A stretch of DNA of 64,000 nucleotides, taken from the NCBI GenBank assembly GCA_016192145.1, contig JACPUT010000001.1, positions 1 to 64,000 of the forward strand, written 5' to 3'. Position numbers and translations under genes: made by a program. Shown here one piece after another: positions 9,119 through 17,582 of the stretch (its first letter is position 1; each line of letters begins with the position of its first letter). The stretch comes from Acidobacteriota bacterium. GTDB lineage: Bacteria > Acidobacteriota > Holophagae > Holophagales > Holophagaceae. The notes beneath the pieces were generated by a model. It was not told the origin of the DNA. It did no database searches and saw nothing but the letters and a program-made list of their open reading frames with translations.

Positions 9119-11676
9119 TCTGGCTGGCCTGGCGGGTGGCCCTGAGGGCGCTCCTGCGGGAACCGGGCCGGGCCCTGCTCACCTGCTTCGCCGTGGGCCT
9201 CGGGGTGGCCTCCTTCCTCAGCATCCGCCTCGCCAATCGGGCGGCCGTGGCCAGCTTCGAGCAGTTCACCCGGGGCGTGGGCTCGGGGTCCGACTTCATC
9301 GTGGCGGGCGAGGCGGGCCCCCTCCCCGACGCGGTGATCACGCGCCTCTTGCCCCTGCAGGACGAGGCCTGGACCCGCCCCGTCATCGAAGGCAGCTTCA
9401 ACCGCGCGGGCACTCTGGAGCCCTTCCAACTGCTGGGCGTCGATCTGGTGGGGCTGGGCGCCGCCGCCGGGGAGGCCCCGGCCGAGCCGCAGGCTCAAGC
9501 CCCCCTGCAGACTTCGGATTTCTATGCGGGGCTCCAGGATCCGCTCGCCGTTTTCATCTCGCCGGCCCTGGCCCGCGCCGAGGGACTGGCCGCGGGTTCG
9601 TCGCTGGGGGGCGTGGTGGATGAACGGCCCGTCACCCTTCGGGTGGCCGGGGTGTTGCCCGAGGCCCCAGGGGGGGCGCTGCCCCGCACGCTCCTCGTGA
9701 TGGATCTCCCGGCCGCCCAGGCCCTCCTCGGCCGGCCCGGGGAGCTGGACCGGGTGGACGTGGGCCTGCGCAGCGGCGCCGCCGGCCCCGCGCTCGAGGC
9801 CCGCCTGAGGGAGCTGCTTGGCCCCGGCGAGCTGCTGGAGCTGCCCGAGCAGCGGGCCCAAAGCGGACGCACCATGAGCGCCGCCTTCCGCTTCAACCTG
9901 GGGGTGCTCAGCCTCATCGGCCTCGCGGTGGGGGCCTACCTCCTCTTCCAGGCCTTCGATGCGGCCGTCACGCGGCGGCAGGAGAGTTGGGCCACCCTGC
10001 GCGCCATGGGCCTGGCACCCCTCGCCATCGAGGGCCTGGTGCTGCTGGAGGCGGGCGTCCTCGGGCTCCTGGGCAGTGCCCTCGGCCTGCTCCTGGGCTG
10101 GGGGCTCGCCCAAGGGGCCGTGCGGGCGGTGTCCCGCACCGTGCAGGCCCTCTACGGCCCCGCCGCCGCCGAGCAGGCTCACCTGGCCCGCCCGGAGGCG
10201 TTCCTCGCCATGCTCGTGGGCCTGATCACCTGTCTCGCCGCAGCCTGGATCCCCGCCCGCCGGGCGGGCCAGCTGCCCCCGGTGCAACTCCTCAGTCGGG
10301 GGGCCCAGGCCCGGCCCATGGCCTGGGGCAAGGTCGCGCTGGCGGGGCTGTTCACCCTCTTCGCGGGCCTCGCCCTCGCCTTCCTTCCCCGGCTCCCGCC
10401 CGGCCGGGCCTGGCACGCCTACCTCGGAGCCTTCGCCGTCATGGCGGGGGGCAGCGCCGCCTCGCTGGTCCTGATCCCCCTCGTGGGCCTGATGGGCCGA
10501 CGGGGAACCTGGAAGCTGGAGCTGGCGCTGCGCCCCCTTCAGCGCCCCACGGGCCGCCATGCCTGGGCGGTGGCCGCCCTCGCCGTGGCCGTGGGCATGG
10601 CCTCCGGCATGGGCGTGATGGTGCACAGTTTCGAGCGCACCGTCACCGCCTGGATCGGCACCACCCTCCGGGCGGACCTCTATGTGGCCCCCCTCGGCGC
10701 CACGGGGGCCAACAGCCGGCACCGCCTGGCGCCGGAACTGCCGGGGCTCCTGGCGGCGGACCCCGACGTCACCGTGGTCGACACCTTCCAGCTCCGACCC
10801 ATCCGGTTCCGGGGCCAATCCACCTTCCTGGGCGGGGCGGACATGGCCCTCCACGCCCGCCACGGCGCCCTGGTGATGGCCGCGGGCGGCGATCCCGCCC
10901 AGGTGATGCGCGACGTGGCCGCCCGTGACCTCGCGTCCCCCGCCGCCATCGCCAGCGAGACCTTCAGCCGCCGCTTCGGCCTCCAGGTCGGGGATCTCCT
11001 GGAGCTGCCCAGCCCCTCGGGCCCCGTGACGGTTTTTCTCCGGGGCATCTACGCGGACTACGGGAACGAGCGGGGCAGCCTCCTCGTGGATCGGAAGGTG
11101 TTGGAGGCCCGCTGGGGAGAGGCGCGCTTCGCAAGCCTGGCGATCTACCTGAGGCCGGGCCTGGATCCCGGCGCGGTGGCGGCCCAGTGGCAGAAGCGGT
11201 GGCCCGGCCTCCAGATCCGCTCCAACGCGGGGCTGCGCGCGCAGGTGTCCACCGTCTTCCATCAGACCTTCGCGCTCACCTACGCCCTCGAACTCGTGGG
11301 CCTCGGTGTCGCGGTGGCGGGGCTGGTGCAAGCCCTGCTCGGCCTGACCCTCCAACGGCGCGGGGAGTTGCTGACCCTCCGGGCCCTTGGCGCCACCGAT
11401 GGCGAGATCGCGGGAATCCTCCTGGGGGAGGGGCTCGGGCTCGCCGCGGCGGGGCTGGCCGGCGGCATCGGGCTCGGCCTCGTGCTCGCCCAGATCCTCG
11501 TGCGGGTGCTCAACCCGCAGGTCTTCGGGTGGACCCTCCAGTACGCCGTGGATGGCCCCTTCCTGGGCATCCTGGCGGGAGCCTCCCTTCTCGGGGCCCT
11601 CATCGCCCTCCTCCCCGCCTCTCGCTGGGCCTCTCGGTTGCCGGCCGATCGCGCCGCCGAGGAGGGGGGCGCATGA
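9115..11676 (+). CDS. FtsX-like ABC transporter permease (cassette 2)
   Basis: An 853-residue permease starting at GTG inside the ATPase stop (GTGA). Its layout matches cassette 1: N-terminal anchor, periplasmic domain, first FtsX domain near residue 265 (GVLSLIGLAVGAYLLFQAFD), AAWIPARRAG near residue 380, a second internal membrane pair, and a C-terminal FtsX domain from about residue 720. Its AT-poor coding sequence resembles cassette 1. It most likely powers movement of a lipid, lipoprotein or hydrophobic molecule out of the inner membrane together with the ATPase and AttH. Confidence 0.9.
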   Translation: MIWLAWRVALRALLREPGRALLTCFAVGLGVASFLSIRLANRAAVASFEQFTRGVGSGSDFIVAGEAGPLPDAVITRLLPLQDEAWTRPVIEGSFNRAGTLEPFQLLGVDLVGLGAAAGEAPAEPQAQAPLQTSDFYAGLQDPLAVFISPALARAEGLAAGSSLGGVVDERPVTLRVAGVLPEAPGGALPRTLLVMDLPAAQALLGRPGELDRVDVGLRSGAAGPALEARLRELLGPGELLELPEQRAQSGRTMSAAFRFNLGVLSLIGLAVGAYLLFQAFDAAVTRRQESWATLRAMGLAPLAIEGLVLLEAGVLGLLGSALGLLLGWGLAQGAVRAVSRTVQALYGPAAAEQAHLARPEAFLAMLVGLITCLAAAWIPARRAGQLPPVQLLSRGAQARPMAWGKVALAGLFTLFAGLALAFLPRLPPGRAWHAYLGAFAVMAGGSAASLVLIPLVGLMGRRGTWKLELALRPLQRPTGRHAWAVAALAVAVGMASGMGVMVHSFERTVTAWIGTTLRADLYVAPLGATGANSRHRLAPELPGLLAADPDVTVVDTFQLRPIRFRGQSTFLGGADMALHARHGALVMAAGGDPAQVMRDVAARDLASPAAIASETFSRRFGLQVGDLLELPSPSGPVTVFLRGIYADYGNERGSLLVDRKVLEARWGEARFASLAIYLRPGLDPGAVAAQWQKRWPGLQIRSNAGLRAQVSTVFHQTFALTYALELVGLGVAVAGLVQALLGLTLQRRGELLTLRALGATDGEIAGILLGEGLGLAAAGLAGGIGLGLVLAQILVRVLNPQVFGWTLQYAVDGPFLGILAGASLLGALIALLPASRWASRLPADRAAEEGGA

Positions 11677-12734
11677 GATGGGTGATGCTGCTGGCCCCCT
11701 TGGCCCTCCTCCAGGCCGATCGCACCCCGGATGGCTTCCGAGTGGCGAGGCCGGGCCATGTCTTCCGGTTTCCGGAGGATCACGGCAATCATCCCGGTTT
11801 CCGCACCGAGTGGTGGTATTGGACGGGCCACCTCCAGGATGAGGCGGGACGCGCCTACGGATTCCAGCTCACCTTCTTCCGTCAGGCCTCCCCACCCTCC
11901 CCGTGGAAGGGCAGCGCCGCCTGGCGCAGCGATGAGCTCCACCTCGCCCACGCCGCCCTTACGGATGTCGCGGCGGGCACCTTCCAATTCGAGGAACGGC
12001 TGGATCGCGGGGGACTGATGGCTGGGGCCGCGCCTTCCGGAATCCAGGTCTTTCACGGCAGCTGGTCCGCCGGCGCCGATCGCCTCCGTTTTCAGGTGCG
12101 GGGCCGCAGCTTGGAGCTGGACGTCAAAGCCCTCACCCCGCCCGTGATCTTCGGAGAGGAGGGCGTCAGCCGGAAGGGCTCGGATCCGACGGCCGCCAGC
12201 CACTATGTGACCTACCCCAAGCTGCAGCTGGCGGGCCAGCTCCGCAGCGCCAAGGGCGGTGCCACGCTGGTCACGGGGCTCGGGTGGATGGATCACGAGT
12301 GGAGCAGCAATCAACTCGACAAGGATCAGGTGGGCTGGGACTGGGCCGGTATCCAGCTCCATGACGGCCGGAGCCTCATGGCCTATCGCCTCCGCAAGGG
12401 GGATGGTTCCCAGGATCCCTGGTCCAGCGCCACCCTGGTCGATGCGCGGGGGCAGGTGACGGCCCGCACGCGGGCCTTCCGGATGGCACCCAAGGGCACC
12501 TGGCGGAGCCCCCGTTCCGGGGCCGCCTACCCCCTTCCCCTGGAGGTTTCGGCCTTCGGCGAGACCTGGATCCTGGAGCCCCTGGTGCCGGATCAGGAGC
12601 TGAGCGCCGACCGCCCCGGGGGGATCACCTACTGGGAGGGCGCCTGCCGAGTGCGGGATGCGGCCGGCGTGGAACGCGGCCGGGCCTACGTGGAACTAAC
12701 GGGTTACGCCCACAGCCTGAAGGGCCGCTTTTAA
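11673..12734 (+). CDS. AttH/CrtC family lipocalin-like protein (cassette 2)
   Basis: A 353-residue exported protein with a short signal peptide (MRWVMLLAPLALLQAD). The family signature TEWWYWTGHL is intact near residue 46. The two-lobed lipocalin-like arrangement of AttH and carotenoid 1,2-hydratases is recognisable, ending in RGRAYVELTGYAHSLKGRF. Carotenoid hydratase activity is not implied; most bacterial AttH proteins next to ABC permeases have unknown ligands. The start overlaps the permease stop (ATGA). It is the better conserved paralogue of the protein at 7258-8427. Confidence 0.88.
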   Translation: MRWVMLLAPLALLQADRTPDGFRVARPGHVFRFPEDHGNHPGFRTEWWYWTGHLQDEAGRAYGFQLTFFRQASPPSPWKGSAAWRSDELHLAHAALTDVAAGTFQFEERLDRGGLMAGAAPSGIQVFHGSWSAGADRLRFQVRGRSLELDVKALTPPVIFGEEGVSRKGSDPTAASHYVTYPKLQLAGQLRSAKGGATLVTGLGWMDHEWSSNQLDKDQVGWDWAGIQLHDGRSLMAYRLRKGDGSQDPWSSATLVDARGQVTARTRAFRMAPKGTWRSPRSGAAYPLPLEVSAFGETWILEPLVPDQELSADRPGGITYWEGACRVRDAAGVERGRAYVELTGYAHSLKGRF

Positions 12735-12755
12735 CCGCCAGTCGCCGAAACAGGA

Positions 12756-12807
12756 AGGGGGCGTCCCCCCCGGGCCGCCCCCTCGTTGAGACTCCCCCCC
12801 AGGGGTC
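12756..12807. terminator. Probable bidirectional terminator between convergent genes
   Basis: Between the convergent attH-like gene and the minus-strand secreted protein gene lie two hairpins. The first pairs AGGGGGC (12756-12762) with GCCCCCT (12777-12783). The second pairs GAGAC-T-CCC with GGG-GTCTC around 12788-12807. There is no long U-tract, so intrinsic termination would be modest. Confidence 0.45.
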
Positions 12808-12811
12808 TCCC

Positions 12812-13312
12812 TTAGATCGCGATGCCGCCCTCGGGCACGACCACGCCGGAGAGCATGGCGGCCTTGGGGTTCACGAGCAGCCGTCCGCCGGTGCCGGTAC
12901 CGACCGCCACGACGGCACCCTGCTTCACGCCGGCTTCGGTGGTGGCCACGACGGGCACCTTGGCGCCAGCCATGCGCTGGATGAGGAAGGTGGCGGCGGG
13001 GCTTCCGTCGCCCGCGATGCGGTCCCCAGCGATGAGCACGACCACGTCAGGCTTCTGGCCGGCGAGGGTGCCCAGGGCCTTGCCCATGTCCTGGGGGCCC
13101 TTCACGTCGATGAGGGTGATCTTCATGCCGCTGGCGGCACTGGCGAGCACCTGCACATTGCCTTTGCTCGTGCCCTGATCGCACACGACGGCAACGTTGT
13201 GCTTGTCAGGCCAGGTCTTCTTGACGGCCGCGATGAGCGCGTCGTATTCACCGGCGAACGCGGAAGCGGAGGCCGCGGAAAGCATGAGAACCAGGGAAGC
13301 AAGTCGGCGCAT
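12812..13312 (-). CDS. Small secreted protein of unknown function (tandem paralogue A)
   Basis: A 166-residue protein with a clear signal peptide (MRRLASLVLMLSAASASAFAG). The mature part alternates strand and helix like a Rossmann-type sensor fold: NVAVVCDQGTSKGN, then KPDVVVLIAGDR, then VPVVATTEAGVKQGAVVAVG. The last stretch faintly recalls the C-terminal half of ABC-type substrate-binding proteins (PF04392 style), but it is far shorter, so I do not assign a function. The start at 13312 follows an excellent AAGGAGATTTC ribosome site. An AT-rich 68-base gap with TATATATT separates it from its paralogue, so it may have its own promoter. Confidence 0.8.
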   Translation of the reverse strand: MRRLASLVLMLSAASASAFAGEYDALIAAVKKTWPDKHNVAVVCDQGTSKGNVQVLASAASGMKITLIDVKGPQDMGKALGTLAGQKPDVVVLIAGDRIAGDGSPAATFLIQRMAGAKVPVVATTEAGVKQGAVVAVGTGTGGRLLVNPKAAMLSGVVVPEGGIAI

Positions 13313-13380
13313 GAAATCTCCTTCCCTTCCCTTTTCGGCCGCATGAGCCAAAACTTTACAAATATATATTCTCGTTTTTT

Positions 13381-13875
13381 TCAGATCGGAGTGCCGCCTT
13401 CAGGCACTGCCACGCCCACGGCAGCGGCCGCCTTCGGGTTGACCAGCATCTTGCCGCCGGTGCCAGGTCCCACACCGACCACGGCCCCCTGCTTGACCCC
13501 CGCCTCAGTGGTGGCCGTCACGGGCACCTTGGCCCCCGCCATGCGCTGGATCAGGAAGGTCGCCGCCGGACTGCCATCACCCGCGACCCGATCCCCGGCG
13601 ATGAGCACCACCACGTCGGGCTTCTGGCCGGAGAGGGTGCCCAGGGCCTTGCCCATATCCTGGGGACCCTTCACGTCCACGAGCATGATCTTCATGCCGC
13701 CCGCGGCTCCGGCCAATGCCGCCACGGAGGCCTTGCTGTTCGCCTGATCGCAGACGATGGCGATGTGGATCTTCTCGGGCCAGGCCTTCCGGATGGCCGC
13801 CACCAAGGCGTCATAGTCCCCGGCGAAGGAGGGAAGGGCGGCCAGGAGCAGAACAGGGAGAGACCGAAGACGCAT
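13381..13875 (-). CDS. Small secreted protein of unknown function (tandem paralogue B)
   Basis: A 164-residue signal-peptide protein (MRLRSLPVLLLAALPSFAG) strongly similar along its whole length to the next gene (12812-13312). Shared blocks include DVKGPQDMGKALGTL, KPDVVVLIAGDR, VAGDGSPAATFLIQRMAGAK and TTEAGVKQGAVV. Both have the same size and end, indicating tandem duplication with both copies kept. GGAGGAATTC precedes the ATG. Function unknown; a periplasmic location is expected. It lies downstream of the nucleoside transporter on the same strand with a 73-base gap, so co-transcription is possible but not shown. Confidence 0.82.
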   Translation of the reverse strand: MRLRSLPVLLLAALPSFAGDYDALVAAIRKAWPEKIHIAIVCDQANSKASVAALAGAAGGMKIMLVDVKGPQDMGKALGTLSGQKPDVVVLIAGDRVAGDGSPAATFLIQRMAGAKVPVTATTEAGVKQGAVVGVGPGTGGKMLVNPKAAAAVGVAVPEGGTPI

Positions 13876-13948
13876 GAGAATTCCTCCATGCCTCGTATCG
13901 GCACGAAGAGCCCACCCCTGAATCCGTGGATATCTCCCCGGAATTTGA

Positions 13949-15316
13949 CTAGCTCATGACCCCCGCGATGCAGGCGGAAAGGAAATTCGCGATGGTGCCC
14001 GCCAGCATGGCCCGCAGGCCGAGCCGCGCCAGATCTCCCCGGCGTTCCGGCACGAGGGCTCCGATGCCGCCCACCTGGATGGCGATGGAGCTGAAGTTGG
14101 CGAAGCCGCAGAGGGCGAAGGTGGAGATAAGCTTCGCCTTGGCGCTGAGCTGCGGCATGGCGCCCAGATCCAGGAAGGCCACGAACTCGTTCACCACCAT
14201 GCGCTTGCCGAGCAGCGAGCCGATTTGGCCGGATTCGCTCCAGGGCACGCCCATGATGAAGGCGAAGGGTTTGAAGAGCACCCCCAGGATCGTCTCCAGG
14301 CTGATGCCCAGGGCGCCCGTGAGCACGCCGTTGATCAGGGCCACGAGCGCGATGAAGGCGATGAGCATCACGCCCACGTTGAAGGCCAGCTGTCCGCCCT
14401 CGAAGGCGCCGCGGGCGGCGGCATCCAGGATGTTGGCGTCGTGGTTGGGGATGTCCACGTGGATGGCGCCGCTCGTTTCCGGGGTCCCCGTCTCGGGTTC
14501 CAGGAGCTTCGCCATCATCACGGCGCCGGGGGCCGTCATGATCACGGCCGTGAGCAGGTGGACGATGTCCACGTGGGCCACCTGCACGTAGGCCACCATG
14601 ATGCTGCCGCTCACGTGGGCCATGCCCGCCGTCATGATCACCATGAGTTCGCTGCGGGTCATGCGGGCGAGGAAGGGGCGGATGGTGAGGGGCGCTTCCG
14701 TCTGGCCCATGAGGATGCTGGCCGCCACGGACACGCTCTCGGCACCACTCACCTTGAGGAAGCGGCCCATGGCCCGGGCGGAGGCGCTGACCACCCACTG
14801 CATCACGCCCAGGTAATAGAGGATCGCGAAGAGGCTCGCCACGAAAATGATCGTGGGCAGCACCACGAAGGCGAAGACGAACAGGGCGGGCCCCTTGGGA
14901 TCCGCGAGGCCGCCGAAGACGAAGGAGGCTCCCTTGGCCCCGAAGGCCATCAGGTTCTCCACCACCACCCGCATCCGCTCGAAGGAATGGCCGATCAGGT
15001 TGCCCCGGAGGAGCCCCAGCACGATCAAGCCGAAGAGCGTCCAGTTCAGCCGCTTGTCCTCCACCTTGGCGAAGTGCCTCAGCAGCATGGGGGTGAACAT
15101 CAGCGCCAGCACCACCCATCCGAAGCCCTTGGGGAAGGGGAGGAAGGCGAGGGCGTGGGAGAGCTGATCCCCCTTCAGCACCACCGCCGCGAAGATCCAC
15201 TGGAGTGCGAGTCCCCAGCCGATGGTCTTCCAGTGGATGTCCTTCCGGGAGTTCGAAAGGGCGTAACCGATGAGCAGAAAGGCCCCCATGCCGAGGAGCC
15301 CCATCCAGCGTTCCAT
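13949..15316 (-). CDS. nupC: Concentrative nucleoside transporter (NupC/CNT family)
   Basis: A 455-residue inner-membrane cation-coupled nucleoside importer with about ten hydrophobic segments. The conserved substrate/ion region GQTEAPLTIRPFLARMTRSE lies near residue 205, the SGSIMVAYV stretch follows, and the C-terminal GFANFSSIAIQVGGIG block lies near residue 400. These are the CNT signatures. The ATG at 15316 has AGGAG nine bases upstream; residues further upstream in frame are not conserved. It follows the roadblock protein gene by 8 bases, so the two are probably co-transcribed, although no functional link is obvious. Confidence 0.92.
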   Translation of the reverse strand: MERWMGLLGMGAFLLIGYALSNSRKDIHWKTIGWGLALQWIFAAVVLKGDQLSHALAFLPFPKGFGWVVLALMFTPMLLRHFAKVEDKRLNWTLFGLIVLGLLRGNLIGHSFERMRVVVENLMAFGAKGASFVFGGLADPKGPALFVFAFVVLPTIIFVASLFAILYYLGVMQWVVSASARAMGRFLKVSGAESVSVAASILMGQTEAPLTIRPFLARMTRSELMVIMTAGMAHVSGSIMVAYVQVAHVDIVHLLTAVIMTAPGAVMMAKLLEPETGTPETSGAIHVDIPNHDANILDAAARGAFEGGQLAFNVGVMLIAFIALVALINGVLTGALGISLETILGVLFKPFAFIMGVPWSESGQIGSLLGKRMVVNEFVAFLDLGAMPQLSAKAKLISTFALCGFANFSSIAIQVGGIGALVPERRGDLARLGLRAMLAGTIANFLSACIAGVMS

Positions 15317-15324
15317 GATCTCTC

Positions 15325-15681
15325 CTAGAGTTCGGCGTTGAGGCGTTCGACGGCGGCTTCCATGTGGAAGCGCGCCCGACCCAGGATGCCGTCGCCGGAC
15401 ATCACGAGTACGAGGGTGCACTGTTCCTTGGCGCCCATCATGACGATCCAGTGCTGGTCCGTGGCGAAGCAGAGCTGCTTCACCTCGCCTCGGTCGAATT
15501 CGTCCACCGCCTGTTGCAAGTGACGCTTCACCACGTGCTGGTAGGCGCCCAGGAGCTGCAGGGCCTCGTTGGAGAGCTGCACCGTGCGGCTGGCCACCGC
15601 TTCGCCATCCCGGTCGTTGAACGTGGCGGCAAGGGATTCCGGGATGTGGGAGATCAGATCATCCAGGATCTGCTGGAACAT
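15325..15681 (-). CDS. Roadblock/LC7 domain protein (MglB-like)
   Basis: A 118-residue single-domain protein. The pattern of an N-terminal helix (FQQILDDLISHIPESLAATF), a strand with a DRDG turn, a long helix and paired strands (VKQLCFATDQHWIVMM, CTLVLVMSGDG) fits the roadblock/LC7 fold used by MglB as a GTPase regulator. No MglA-type Ras GTPase is in the window. GGAG five bases upstream supports the ATG at 15681 over a GTG at 15687. It is probably transcribed with the transporter gene that follows. Confidence 0.72.
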   Translation of the reverse strand: MFQQILDDLISHIPESLAATFNDRDGEAVASRTVQLSNEALQLLGAYQHVVKRHLQQAVDEFDRGEVKQLCFATDQHWIVMMGAKEQCTLVLVMSGDGILGRARFHMEAAVERLNAEL

Positions 15682-15724
15682 GCGCACTCCGGGGCTGGTG
15701 GGGTTCAGGATGCCATGGATTGAA

Positions 15725-16108
15725 TTAGATGCCCCTCACAGCTTGGAGCGCCCAGGTGCCCACCAAGAACACGAAGGCCAATCCCCGGGCCCAGGGGGAC
15801 TGGGGCAGCTCCGGGTAGGGCTCGTCCCGGTAGGCCCGGGCCGCATCCCAGAGGGCCGCCACTGGCAGAAGGAATAGCAGCAGGGTGGCGACGGGATGCC
15901 AGTGGATGGCTCCCCGCCAGTCGCCCGCACCCAGGGCCAGGGCCCACCGCGTGAGGCCACAGGTGGCGCAGGGCAGGCCCGTGATCGCCTTCAGCGGGCA
16001 GGCGGGGAGGGGAAGGAAGCCGAGCGCGTGGAGACGCACTCCCCCCCAGCCGAGGGCGAGCCCCAGCCCTCCGGCCACCGCCACCCAGGGAATCCGCCGG
16101 GCCCTCAC
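15725..16108 (-). CDS. DUF2752 family membrane protein
   Basis: A 127-residue membrane protein with three or four hydrophobic segments and the DUF2752 hallmark CPLKAITGLPCATCGLTRW near residues 35-55, a cysteine pair of unknown role. It begins at GTG (16108), overlapping the TGA of the upstream gene, with a GGGGGG run in front. It is the last gene of a four-gene minus-strand membrane block (18292 to 15725). DUF2752 proteins often neighbour YIP1- or TM2-type proteins, which fits. Function unknown. Confidence 0.78.
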   Translation of the reverse strand: MRARRIPWVAVAGGLGLALGWGGVRLHALGFLPLPACPLKAITGLPCATCGLTRWALALGAGDWRGAIHWHPVATLLLFLLPVAALWDAARAYRDEPYPELPQSPWARGLAFVFLVGTWALQAVRGI

Positions 16109-16803
16109 ACGCCCCCCGCCAACGCGGCCATCAGGGTCAACGCGCTGAGCCAGGCGAGGCCCAGCGCGCAGCAGCCCACCAGGGCCAGGTGCAGCCCCGT
16201 GGCAGCCACCCCCTTCCAGGCCGGGCATCCATGGCGCGCGGCCAGGGCGAAGCCCCGCAGGCCCCAGAACCACAGGTTGACCAGGGCCAGAGGCAGGGAG
16301 AGGAGCAGCCCGACCCCGGGGATCAACCCCAGGAGGCCCACCAGCGCGCCCACCGTCCCCACCGTGAGCGCCTCGGCCTCCGCCTCGAGCGAAGCGCGGA
16401 AGCCCCGGTTTGATTTGAGCCCGCCCAGCATCCAGAGGCAGCCGTGGTCCCACACCGCATGGTGGAGCCAGGCGCCCAAGAGCATCAGCGGCGCTGCGAT
16501 CAGCAACCACGGCCAGGCCTGGGCCAAGGAAGGCAGGGCCGGAATCTGGGTCAAGAGCGCCTTCAGATCCGCGGGGTCCAATCCCCGCTCCCGGGCCAGC
16601 GCCTGAAGCGGAGGCTCCATGAGCGCCGGCACCCGTTTCAGGAGCGACCCGAGGGACCACCAGCCCAACAGCCCTTCCACGCAGGCCAGGGGGAGCCGCC
16701 ACCGGAGCATCCGGCCCAACCCCACGCTCAAGGGCGGCGGTGCCGCCGCCCAGCGGGGGAAGGCCTCCCAGGGCCGGAGCGCCGCCGCCAGCAGCTCCCC
16801 CAT
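16105..16803 (-). CDS. Polytopic membrane protein, YIP1-like
   Basis: A 232-residue integral membrane protein. A soluble N-terminus with an amphipathic helix is followed by about five hydrophobic stretches (LLIAAPLMLLGAWLHHAVW, GTVGALVGLLGLIPGVGLLL). The arrangement is that of YIP1-superfamily proteins, as in the adjacent gene, though sequence similarity between the two is weak. The start ATG overlaps the stop of that gene (TGATG) and its own stop overlaps the DUF2752 start, so all three are translationally coupled. Function unknown. Confidence 0.65.
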   Translation of the reverse strand: MGELLAAALRPWEAFPRWAAAPPPLSVGLGRMLRWRLPLACVEGLLGWWSLGSLLKRVPALMEPPLQALARERGLDPADLKALLTQIPALPSLAQAWPWLLIAAPLMLLGAWLHHAVWDHGCLWMLGGLKSNRGFRASLEAEAEALTVGTVGALVGLLGLIPGVGLLLSLPLALVNLWFWGLRGFALAARHGCPAWKGVAATGLHLALVGCCALGLAWLSALTLMAALAGGV

Positions 16804-17582
16804 CAGGAGGCTCCGGGCGCCGCCGCGCCCATCATCACCGGCGCCAGGCAGGCCCCGAGGCAGCAGCCCAGGATCACCCAGGGCAGGAAGATCGCAAGCA
16901 CCCCTTTCCAGGGTTTGAGGCCATGGGCGTGGCCCAGCACCATGCCTTGGAAGGTCAGGATGCCCAGGGCCAGGGCGAAGCCGAACAGCTGGTGGATGGG
17001 GAGGATGCCCTTGGGCAGGAGCACGCCAAAGGCGCTGAGGAAGGCCACCCAGGCGGTGGCTCCTCCCACGTAGAGCAGGGATCGGTAGGTGGTCTCCAGC
17101 CCCCGCTTTTCCTCCAACCCCTTCACCATCCACAGGCCCAGATGGGCCAGCAGTCCGGCGATGAGCATCCCGATGGCGAAGGTGAGGGGGGCCAAGGCCA
17201 CGCCCGCCCACATGATCACCTTGGTGAAGCCCAGCTGCTCCGGAGCCGGCGGCGGGGGGGTCGGAAGGTGGAGGGCCTTGAAAAGCCAGGCGTTGGCGGA
17301 ACCATCCAAGGGTGTGAAGGCCGCCGTCAGGGCCTGAGCCGCCCATTGGAAGGGCAGGCCGGCCAACGCGAAGAAGCCGATGCTCGAGCCGACGGCCTTC
17401 GAGCGGGAGATGCGCCGACCGGCATCCTCCGGATTGGCGAGAATGAGCCGGGCCGTCGCCAGCGCCCGGGCGAAGGCTCCGCCTTGGGTCCGATCCTCCC
17501 AGGGCAGACCCATCCCGGCGGGATCGGGGGCGGGAGGCGCTTCCAGCGGGGCTTCAGGGGCTTGATACGGGTTCTCTTCCAT
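16803..17582 (-). CDS. YIP1 family membrane protein
   Basis: A 259-residue protein with a proline-rich cytoplasmic N-terminus (MEENPYQAPEAPLEAPPAPD) and five to six hydrophobic segments from about residue 65. The NPYQAP opening is often seen before YIP1 or DUF4013-type membrane domains in bacteria. The ATG at 17582 overlaps the preceding TGA as TGATG, with GAGGAAG just upstream. The role is unknown; coupling to the neighbouring membrane proteins suggests a common complex or membrane-organisation task. Confidence 0.7.
   Translation of the reverse strand: MEENPYQAPEAPLEAPPAPDPAGMGLPWEDRTQGGAFARALATARLILANPEDAGRRISRSKAVGSSIGFFALAGLPFQWAAQALTAAFTPLDGSANAWLFKALHLPTPPPPAPEQLGFTKVIMWAGVALAPLTFAIGMLIAGLLAHLGLWMVKGLEEKRGLETTYRSLLYVGGATAWVAFLSAFGVLLPKGILPIHQLFGFALALGILTFQGMVLGHAHGLKPWKGVLAIFLPWVILGCCLGACLAPVMMGAAAPGAS

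Noticed and set aside
8482-11355. 957-codon open frame on the minus strand across cassette 2
   Set aside because: It is an antisense shadow of the ABC ATPase and permease with repetitive low-complexity translation.
11673-12734. Carotenoid 1,2-hydratase function for the AttH-like protein
   Set aside because: The family includes CrtC, but no carotenoid genes are nearby and the association with an ABC exporter fits the AttH group of unknown ligand.
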